Source of the DNA: DATDRM01 sp035291705
Lineage (GTDB): Bacteria; Chloroflexota; Anaerolineae; Anaerolineales; UBA4823
Assembly: GCA_035291705.1 (NCBI GenBank)
Contig: DATDRM010000026.1
Span: forward strand, 1-11,675
Direction: 5' to 3'
DNA: 11,675 bases
Part shown: piece by piece, positions 5,619 to 11,675 of the stretch
How the letters are laid out: every line of letters begins with the position of its first letter
How positions within the stretch are numbered: position 1 is the stretch's first letter
The notes under the pieces: model-generated
Told to the model about the DNA's origin: nothing
Databases searched by the model: none
What the model saw: only the letters and a program-made list of their open reading frames with translations
Position numbers and translations under genes: made by a program

Positions 5619-6185
5619 TTAGCCCATCTCTGGTTCAATCAAACCATAGGTCCCATCTCTCCGCCGGTAGAGCACGTTGATGGCGTTGGTTGAGGCATTG
5701 TAGAACACGAAGAAATTATCGTGACCCAGAAGGCTCATCTGTTCGATGGCTTCCGCTTCGTCCATGGGTGTGACAAGGAAGTGTTTCCGCCGGGCAATGA
5801 TCGGTTTTGCGACCTCTTCCTTTTCAGCATCTATCAGGGGGATCACCTCTGCAGCCGACTTGCCATCGCCGCGCCCCCGGTTACGCTTACCTTTGTAACG
5901 CTCTATCCGGCGTTGCATCTTTTCTAGCGCTGTGTCCAATGCAGAAAAAATATCATCGGCCCGTTCTTCGGAGCGGAGGATGAACCCCTTGCCCCGCACT
6001 GTAATTTGGGCAACCTGCCGGTCAGACGCGCTGCGTGCCGACTTGACGTACGCTAGATCGACGCGAGCTTCATCGATCTCATTCAAATAACGATCCAGTT
6101 TGGACGCTTTTTTGGTCACATATTCATTCAGCCGATCCGTCACTTCCATATTCCTACCTGTGATTTCAATTTGGAGCGCCATCAT
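5619..6185 (-). CDS. hpf: Long-form ribosome hibernation promoting factor
   Basis: HPF-long binds the 30S decoding centre and dimerises 70S ribosomes into 100S particles in stationary phase or stress. The 188-aa protein has both parts: an N-terminal HPF/RaiA domain (about 1-100; LQIEITGRNMEVTDRLNEYV at 4-23, ADDIFSALDTALEKMQRRIE at 76-95), a basic linker (98-110), and the C-terminal dimerisation domain (about 130-188; KHFLVTPMDEAEAIEQMSLL at 134-153, then FFVFYNA). Start ATGATG at 6185 is preceded by GAGGAGG. It lies 32 nt after comF and is the last gene of the leftward operon, before a clear terminator. Adjacency of comF and hpf is also seen in other bacteria, notably Firmicutes. Confidence 0.95.
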   Translation of the reverse strand: MMALQIEITGRNMEVTDRLNEYVTKKASKLDRYLNEIDEARVDLAYVKSARSASDRQVAQITVRGKGFILRSEERADDIFSALDTALEKMQRRIERYKGKRNRGRGDGKSAAEVIPLIDAEKEEVAKPIIARRKHFLVTPMDEAEAIEQMSLLGHDNFFVFYNASTNAINVLYRRRDGTYGLIEPEMG

Positions 6186-6217
6186 TGTTCCTCCTCAAGA
6201 AATATTTTACCACCGCT

Positions 6218-6970
6218 TTATGCCTGGCCGTTCTGAACATGCTGGTGACCAGCTCTGGCCAGTGTCAATCCATACACCTTTCTTGCTCCGCCATCTAATA
6301 AGGCCTTTGCACAGGCATCCAAGGTCGCGTTGCTGGTGGAAACATCGTCCACAACCAGAACACACCGGTCAGTCACCCATTTCGACCGCGCCTGGAACGC
6401 CCCTGTGACATTCTCTCGTCGTTGAGTAAACGAAAGGCCCACCTGTGAACGAGTCTCACGCGCCCTGATCAATCCCTGGGGACAATAAGGTTTACCGCTT
6501 CCCAAGGCAAGTGGCCGGGCGAGTAAGATAGATTGATTATATCCACGCTCTCGCAGACGTGCAACCCCTAATGGCACCGGAATGATCCCCTCGATGACCC
6601 AATCCAATTCTCGCAGGTAAGCGATCAAAGGTTGGGCCAGGATCACTCCCAGGCTGATTTCCCGCTTATACTTCAAACGATGGATTGCTTGTCGGACCGG
6701 ACCCTCAAAGATTGCCCAAGATCTCACCGCCGTGAAGTACGGCGGGCTGGTCCTACAATTTTCACACTCACCGGGGATGGCTAGACTTTGCCCACACCGC
6801 TCACAAAGTGGCGGTTCTACAGTTCGAACCCCCGACTGGCAATCACGGCACCAGCATGCTCCCGGGCGACCACAGCCGCCACAGGTTGGCGGAAATACCC
6901 AATCCAGACTGGCCCATAAGTTCTGGTATACCCGGTAAGCCAGGGTGGACGACTGAGCCATAATCACCAT
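6218..6970 (-). CDS. comF: ComF family protein (competence-associated phosphoribosyltransferase-like)
   Basis: A 250-aa ComF/GntX-type protein; the family is needed for DNA uptake in naturally competent bacteria, acting in the cytoplasm. The N-terminal zinc-binding part has four Cys pairs: C30/C33, C41/C44, C56/C59, C69/C72. The family block PVPLGVARLRERGYNQ (131-146) follows, then RSQVGLSFTQRRENVTGAF (174-192), then the phosphoribosyltransferase loop VLVVDDVSTSNAT (204-216). That loop usually reads DDVxTTGAT, so TSN replaces TTG. The start is uncertain: ATG 6970 or ATG 6961, neither with a strong ribosome site. It begins 15 nt after tadC, which suggests read-through or coupled expression with the Tad pilus genes. 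hpf follows 32 nt later. Confidence 0.93.
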   Translation of the reverse strand: MVIMAQSSTLAYRVYQNLWASLDWVFPPTCGGCGRPGACWCRDCQSGVRTVEPPLCERCGQSLAIPGECENCRTSPPYFTAVRSWAIFEGPVRQAIHRLKYKREISLGVILAQPLIAYLRELDWVIEGIIPVPLGVARLRERGYNQSILLARPLALGSGKPYCPQGLIRARETRSQVGLSFTQRRENVTGAFQARSKWVTDRCVLVVDDVSTSNATLDACAKALLDGGARKVYGLTLARAGHQHVQNGQA

Positions 6971-6985
6971 TATAGTATAAATCCA

Positions 6986-7933
6986 TCAGAATCCCAGTAT
7001 CCCTCCCAGGGTTGATCTCAACAGCATTAACAAGGCTGGTGTCAACAAAACAATACAAATCGAGGGGAAGATCAAGATCGCCATCGGGATCAGCATCTTG
7101 ATCGGCGCTTTATGTGCCGCCTCTTCAGCGCGTTGACGCCGCTTGACCCGCATCTGATCAGCCTGGATGTGCAAAACCTTGGCCATGCTCACCCCCAGCT
7201 GCTCGCTTTGGATCACAGCCGCTACGAAACTGGTCATTTCCGAAACGCCCATTCGTTCAGCCATATCTCGCAGCGCATCCTTCCGTAATTTACCCAATTG
7301 GATCTCCCGGATCACCCTTCCAAAACCAATGGAAAGTTCATTGTCCCACTTTTCAGAGACTTTAACCATGGCTGCGTCAAACCCTAAGCCAGCCTCGACA
7401 CAAATCGTTAATAAATCGAGGGAATCCGGCATTGCCTTGCGGATCTCGGATTGGCGGCGATTGATCTTGCCACGTAACCACAGCTCCGGCAAGAAGAATC
7501 CTAAGGCTCCAGCCGGGATGGAGATCAATAAGCCGCGCCCTTTCAAAAAGCTGCCTTGTGGCGCAATCGTCGCGACAATGAACAAGAGTGCCCCCAGAGA
7601 GATGCCGCCCATGCGTAATGCCCAGAACAAGGTAGGATCCAATCTTTTCGGATTGCCCGCCAGCTCCAGTTTGTGAGTGGTTTGCTGGATGGCGTTCTGT
7701 GGGGTAACCCGCATCGCCAATTCACCTAACCGCCGCGCAATCGGGTAAATCACTCTATCTGTCAAAGGTTGCGAGAGTTCGATCTCCTCTAAATCGGTGA
7801 TTTCCCCTCGTTCAGCAAATTTCACCAGGCGCGCCTGTAGCGGATCATCGTCCTTAGAATCTTTGAGGCCAATGATTACCAAAATGACCGCGCCCAGGAC
7901 GATTACACCACCAACTATCGCCAACCATAACAT
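6986..7933 (-). CDS. tadC: Tad/Flp pilus inner-membrane platform protein TadC (type II secretion F domain)
   Basis: A 315-aa polytopic inner-membrane protein and a partner of TadB in the pilus assembly platform. Visible parts are an N-terminal membrane helix (about 2-23), two helices at about 104-124 and 135-152, the T2SSF cytoplasmic domain with MPDSLDLLTICVEAGLGFDA (168-187) and SEQLGVSM (243-250), and a C-terminal membrane helix (about 280-306). ATG 7933 is chosen because GGAGG lies 7 nt upstream. A TTG start at 7969 would overlap tadB and add 12 residues ahead of the membrane helix. It starts 25 nt after tadB and is followed 15 nt later by comF. Confidence 0.93.
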   Translation of the reverse strand: MLWLAIVGGVIVLGAVILVIIGLKDSKDDDPLQARLVKFAERGEITDLEEIELSQPLTDRVIYPIARRLGELAMRVTPQNAIQQTTHKLELAGNPKRLDPTLFWALRMGGISLGALLFIVATIAPQGSFLKGRGLLISIPAGALGFFLPELWLRGKINRRQSEIRKAMPDSLDLLTICVEAGLGFDAAMVKVSEKWDNELSIGFGRVIREIQLGKLRKDALRDMAERMGVSEMTSFVAAVIQSEQLGVSMAKVLHIQADQMRVKRRQRAEEAAHKAPIKMLIPMAILIFPSICIVLLTPALLMLLRSTLGGILGF

Positions 7934-7958
7934 GACGCCACCTCCAGCCTTTGTTGAC

Positions 7959-8912
7959 TTACACTTCAATCGCGGAAATTTTATTCATCACAAAATAACC
8001 AGTCACGATCATCATGCCGCCAAAGATCAACATGGGGATACCGATCAGCCTGGTTTCCGGATCGAAGAACATCATCATATACGACCGGTTCAACCAATAT
8101 AGGACAAGCGTGATGAGCACTGGCATGGCAGACAAGAACCGGCTTGAATAGACCACCTGGGAGGTCAAAACACGCACTTCGCCTTTAATCCGCACGCGTT
8201 CACGAATTGTATACGAGATAGTATCCAGAATTTCAGCCAGGTTGCCGCCGACTTCGCGCTGAACATTCATCGCCGCGATCGTCAGGTCAAGATCATCGCT
8301 CGGGATGCGGCGTAATAAATTATCCAGGCTGCGCTCCATCGGTAAGCCCAATTGCATCTCTTGAACCACGCGTCGAAATTCGTCGCAGATAGGGGGAGGA
8401 AGTTCCTTACTAACCGCCTCCATGGCTTGCATCGTAGAATAACCGGCGCGTAACCCGTTCACCACCAGGTTTAGCATATCAGGCAGCTGTTCGCTAAAAC
8501 GGATTAAGCGCCGTCCTTGCTGACGGCGGACATAGATGCGCGGGAGCGAAACACCCACCAAAACGCCGACCAGGCTGAAGAGTATGCTACGCCCACCGAA
8601 GAACCAGCCCACTACCCCAACCCCGATCCCTACGATCACCATCAGGGCGATGTATTCGGCAGGTTTGAGCTTCAGGTCCGCGCGTGCCAGATCTCGCGAA
8701 ATCCCTCCCCCCCAGGAAGAACGTTCGACACGCCTGTTCAGCCATTCGCCAACCGGCGATGCCTTTTCGCCTGGCTTTCTTGTCTTCTCTTCCCTAAGAT
8801 AAGGGCCAAGCCGCTCCTCAACCAGGGAACGCTCACTGGAAACCGTAATGATCACCCCAAACGCAAGCAGCAACAGGATCAAACCACCACCAACCATCAA
8901 GATGAGTTCCAT
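7959..8912 (-). CDS. tadB: Tad/Flp pilus inner-membrane platform protein TadB (type II secretion F domain)
   Basis: A 317-aa inner-membrane protein of the Tad pilus machine. An N-terminal membrane helix (3-24) is followed by a charged cytoplasmic linker, paired membrane helices (about 86-105 and 109-125), the T2SSF domain with QLPDMLNLVVNGLRAGYS (142-159), GLPMERSLDNLLRRIPSDDL (189-208) and REVGGNLAEILDTI (219-232), and two C-terminal helices (about 261-276 and 290-309). Start ATG 8912 follows GAGGG by 8 nt and gives the expected N-terminal membrane anchor. The longer frame to 8990 would overlap tadA. The gene sits 16 nt after tadA, in the usual tadA-tadB-tadC order. Confidence 0.93.
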   Translation of the reverse strand: MELILMVGGGLILLLLAFGVIITVSSERSLVEERLGPYLREEKTRKPGEKASPVGEWLNRRVERSSWGGGISRDLARADLKLKPAEYIALMVIVGIGVGVVGWFFGGRSILFSLVGVLVGVSLPRIYVRRQQGRRLIRFSEQLPDMLNLVVNGLRAGYSTMQAMEAVSKELPPPICDEFRRVVQEMQLGLPMERSLDNLLRRIPSDDLDLTIAAMNVQREVGGNLAEILDTISYTIRERVRIKGEVRVLTSQVVYSSRFLSAMPVLITLVLYWLNRSYMMMFFDPETRLIGIPMLIFGGMMIVTGYFVMNKISAIEV

Positions 8913-8928
8913 CGCGGCTACCCTCGGA

Positions 8929-10329
8929 TCAATAATGTCGCTTCCGGTCACCGATGCCGAAGACTGACGCCGGCAGGTGGATTCCCGCACCTTCGAGCTT
9001 TTCCATGAACTTGGGTCTCAGGCCAGTAGGTCGGAAACGGCCGATCACTTTTTCATTCTCAAAACCGGTCTGCTCGAATATAAACAGATCGGTCATGGTG
9101 ATCACTTCCCCTTCCATGCCAGACACTTCGGTGACCTGGACCACTTTACGCGTGCCATCGCGCAATCGTTCCTCATGGATCACCAGGTCTATTGCCGAGG
9201 ATATCTGCTCGCGTATAGCTCGCACTGGCAGATCCATCCCGGACATCATCACCATTGTTTCAATGCGTGCCAATGAGTCGCGTGGGCTGTTTGAGTGGGC
9301 TGTCGTCATAGAGCCATCGTGACCGGTGTTCATCGCTTGCAACATGTCCAAGGCAGCCTCATCGCGAATTTCGCCGACGATAATGCGGTCAGGGCGCATA
9401 CGCAGGGTGTTGATCACCAGCTGACGGATGGTCACTTCCCCGCGTCCCTCGATATTCGGCGGGCGCGACTCCAATGTCACAACATGCTCCTGGCGGAGTT
9501 GCAACTCCGCGGCATTTTCGATGGTGACAATGCGCTCATCGGCAGGGATAAATTGGGAAAGGATGTTTAATAGTGTTGTTTTCCCTGAACCAGTGCCTCC
9601 TGAGATGACAATATTCAAACGTGCCTTGACGCAGGCATCCAGGAATTGTAATACCTCTGGCGCAATCGTCCCAAATTGGACCAATTGCTCGATAGTGATC
9701 GGATTCTTGGCAAATTTTCGGATCGTCAGAGTCGGTCCGACCAGTGAGATCGGCGGGATGATTGCGTTGACACGTGAACCATCCGGCAGGCGTGCATCCA
9801 CGTAGGGGCTGGATTCGTCGATCCGCCGGCCAAGCGGTGCAACGATCCGATCGATAATCCGCATTACATGATCATCGCTTTCAAATGACATCGGAACCCG
9901 CTGGATCTTTCCTTCCCGCTCGACATAGATGTTCTTTGCCCCGTTGACCATCACCTCCGTAATGGTTTCATCCTCCAATAGCGGTTGTAATGGGCCAAAT
10001 CCCAGGATTTCAGCGGCGATCTGTTCGAAGAGGCGGTGTTTCTCTGGCCGAGACAGGATGATATTCTCTTCCGTCAGCACCTGTTCGTATAGCTCCTGGA
10101 TCGTGTTACGCACCTCGCCTACCCGGGTGACATCCATACTGGGGTCGAGCTCAGCTAGTAACCGGTTCTGGACGCGGGTCTTTAAGTCCGTATAGGTATC
10201 TCGCTGCGCGTTAACCCCAGGCGGCGGCACCCGTCGGGTCTGCAGATTTACCAGGCGTGAACTGCCATCCCCTTCCCCAGACTTTAATGGATTTCCCTGT
10301 CCTTGTTCGATCCGTTTGAGTAGTGACAT
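8929..10329 (-). CDS. tadA: Tad/Flp pilus assembly ATPase TadA/CpaF
   Basis: A 466-aa secretion ATPase that powers Flp pilus assembly from the cytoplasmic face. An N-terminal helical domain (about 45-125; FGPLQPLLEDETITEVMVNG at 111-130) is followed by Walker A GGTGSGKT (244-251, Lys250), an Asp-box region ERIVTIENAAEL (265-276) in which EN stands where ED is common, and Walker B RIIVGEIRDEA (315-325, Glu320). The His-box-like TGHDGSMTTAHSNSPRDSLA (335-354) comes next. Length and order are typical of CpaF. ATG 10329 has GGAG about 9 nt upstream. The gene starts 26 nt after the CpaE/TadZ gene. Confidence 0.97.
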   Translation of the reverse strand: MSLLKRIEQGQGNPLKSGEGDGSSRLVNLQTRRVPPPGVNAQRDTYTDLKTRVQNRLLAELDPSMDVTRVGEVRNTIQELYEQVLTEENIILSRPEKHRLFEQIAAEILGFGPLQPLLEDETITEVMVNGAKNIYVEREGKIQRVPMSFESDDHVMRIIDRIVAPLGRRIDESSPYVDARLPDGSRVNAIIPPISLVGPTLTIRKFAKNPITIEQLVQFGTIAPEVLQFLDACVKARLNIVISGGTGSGKTTLLNILSQFIPADERIVTIENAAELQLRQEHVVTLESRPPNIEGRGEVTIRQLVINTLRMRPDRIIVGEIRDEAALDMLQAMNTGHDGSMTTAHSNSPRDSLARIETMVMMSGMDLPVRAIREQISSAIDLVIHEERLRDGTRKVVQVTEVSGMEGEVITMTDLFIFEQTGFENEKVIGRFRPTGLRPKFMEKLEGAGIHLPASVFGIGDRKRHY

Positions 10330-10355
10330 ACGTCAAATCTCCAAGAATCCTCTCC

Positions 10356-11615
10356 TCATTTTTTTCCGTTTCGCCCAGCTCCAGCCTTTTCGAAGGCTGC
10401 ATCCGGTTCCAGGCTCGCCAGGCGCTGCCGGACTGCTTCAGTCAACGCAAGAAAACTGCGCGCGATTGGACGGGATTTATCTCCTAACATATAAGGCACT
10501 CCGCGGTTGATTGAGGGCATTACCACCCGTTCTTCTGCAGGCAAGACGGCTAGGATTTCCTGCTTGAAGCTTTCACCGATTTTTTCTGGTGTGATCCCAA
10601 TTCGCTTATCGTAGCGGTTCATAACGAAAAGCACGCGTGACCGATCGATCTTAAGCTGGGACAACAAATCGAGGAAAAGGCGGGCATCCTTGATCGCCGG
10701 AATCTCCTGGGTGGTTATTAACACGATTACATCAGCCGCGTCGATCCCCGCCAGAGTCACATCCGTCAAAGCTGAAGCGGCATCGATGACAACGTAGGTA
10801 AACATGTGGCTTAGAAATTCCAATACTTTGCCAAATTGCGCTCCGCTTACGCTCTCTGAGTACTCAGGTCGGGAAGGCGAGGTCAAGATTTTGATCCCAG
10901 AGTCGGGATGGTTGAGGATCACTTCCTCGACGATCTCCGGGTCAAGCTCATCTGCTCTAGGAGCCAGGTCGGCGATACTGTTCTTTCCTTGCTGGTTGAG
11001 AAACACGGCCACATCGCCGAACTGCATATCGCCATCCACCAATACAACCGGAGAATCATCCTTCTGCAAGGTGAGCGCCAGATTGGTGGCGATGGTTGTG
11101 CAGCCCGTGCCTCCCTTTGGGCTATAGACCACGATGATTTTCCCGTTGTGCATCATGGGTAAGCCCATCGGGCCGGCCATCCCAGCCCCTGGATGGCCGG
11201 AAAAGGCTGGACGCGCCTTGGTGCGTTCGTCGATGGCTAAGCTACCCGCGCGGCGAATAGCAGCCGTCATCTCATCCACCGAGGGTGGTTTAGTCAGAAA
11301 ATCACGCGCCCCAGCCAACATCGCCCGCCGCATATAGTTTGGGTCACCCTGAACAGATAGGATTACGATCTGAGAGAAAGGGATTTCCCGCCGGATGGTC
11401 TCAGTCGCGGTGATCCCATCCATATCTGGCATATTGATGTCCATTAAGATGACGTCTGGCCGCATCTCCTTCGCCAGCTCGATGCCTTCTTTCCCGGTCC
11501 GCGCTGCTCCAACCACCTCGATATCGTTTTCAAACTGTAACAATTTGCGAATGTTCTCGCGCGTTTCGGCGATATCGTCGACGATCAATACCTTGATCTT
11601 TTCAACATCACCCAT
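10356..11615 (-). CDS. cpaE: CpaE/TadZ-type protein: response-regulator receiver domain fused to ParA-like ATPase
   Basis: A 419-aa protein of the kind that positions Tad pilus machinery at a cell site. Residues 5-125 are a receiver domain with all key residues: acidic pair Asp13/Asp14, phospho-acceptor Asp59 (LMDINMPDMDG, 57-67), Ser87 and Lys109 (TKP). A Pro/Gly/Met-rich linker (about 133-157) leads to a MinD/ParA-like domain from 158. Its P-loop, SPKGGTGCTT (165-174), keeps the first Lys (167) but has Cys where ParA proteins have the second, catalytic Lys. VLVDGDMQFGD (191-201) and VVIDAASALTD follow. Atypical P-loops are common in CpaE/TadZ. ATG 11615 has GGAG 7 nt upstream. It is the first gene of the leftward tad operon in this window; earlier tad genes may lie beyond 11675. 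Confidence 0.93.
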   Translation of the reverse strand: MGDVEKIKVLIVDDIAETRENIRKLLQFENDIEVVGAARTGKEGIELAKEMRPDVILMDINMPDMDGITATETIRREIPFSQIVILSVQGDPNYMRRAMLAGARDFLTKPPSVDEMTAAIRRAGSLAIDERTKARPAFSGHPGAGMAGPMGLPMMHNGKIIVVYSPKGGTGCTTIATNLALTLQKDDSPVVLVDGDMQFGDVAVFLNQQGKNSIADLAPRADELDPEIVEEVILNHPDSGIKILTSPSRPEYSESVSGAQFGKVLEFLSHMFTYVVIDAASALTDVTLAGIDAADVIVLITTQEIPAIKDARLFLDLLSQLKIDRSRVLFVMNRYDKRIGITPEKIGESFKQEILAVLPAEERVVMPSINRGVPYMLGDKSRPIARSFLALTEAVRQRLASLEPDAAFEKAGAGRNGKK

Positions 11616-11675
11616 GTAATAACTCCATGTATTGACTGCTCTCTCTTCTATCCGAGAAGTGCCAAGTTCTGCAAG

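Noticed and set aside
11649..11663. CTTCT/AGAAG inverted repeat and a TTGGCAC string upstream of cpaE, considered as a sigma-54 promoter
   Set aside because: The -12 TTGC element is missing at the required spacing, and a 5-bp repeat is expected by chance.

Overview
The window looks like chromosomal DNA from a Chloroflexota bacterium, probably Anaerolineae-like. This is an inference from the layout (REC-ParA type CpaE/TadZ, TadA, TadB, TadC, then comF and hpf), from the lipoprotein style with Pro/Thr/Ser-rich linkers, and from the moderate GC content. No rRNA, tRNA, insertion sequence or CRISPR array was seen, so the taxonomy is not anchored by a marker gene.

Left end (1-880): a leftward gene for a thioredoxin-fold lipoprotein is interrupted by one in-frame TGA at 402-404. 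The TGA falls exactly where the first cysteine of the redox CxxC motif should be (W-TGA-S-T-C). The frame continues intact for 80 more codons, and a hairpin of bacterial SECIS geometry follows the TGA. The best reading is a selenoprotein with a UxxC active site, 196 aa long. A conventional gene caller would split it into two fragments, and it is the most notable item in the window. It is transcribed divergently from a predicted secreted, phytase-like beta-propeller lipoprotein (881-2002).

Folate/pterin block (2018-4721): a rightward run holds a DUF302 protein, an SDR with the Asp-Tyr-Lys catalytic signature of pteridine reductases (FolM/PTR1-like), folB and folK. The genes overlap or nearly abut. 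Convergent to them is folE (GTP cyclohydrolase I), with its own readable promoter. Together they cover GTP to the pyrophosphorylated pterin, plus a possible pterin/folate reductase; folP, folC and folA are not in the window.

Middle (4859-5537): divergent from folE lies a two-gene unit, a stand-alone cyclic-nucleotide-binding-fold protein and a 78-aa protein I do not recognise. A strong hairpin with its U-tract on the minus strand closes the convergent leftward operon.

Right half (5619-11615): one long leftward operon runs cpaE/tadZ - tadA - tadB - tadC - comF - hpf. It encodes the cytoplasmic and inner-membrane motor of a Tad/Flp pilus, a ComF-type competence phosphoribosyltransferase and the long-form ribosome hibernation factor. 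The genes lie close together (15-32 nt gaps), most have clear Shine-Dalgarno sequences, and no internal terminator is visible. The upstream part of the Tad locus (pilin, CpaB, secretin) would lie beyond position 11675.
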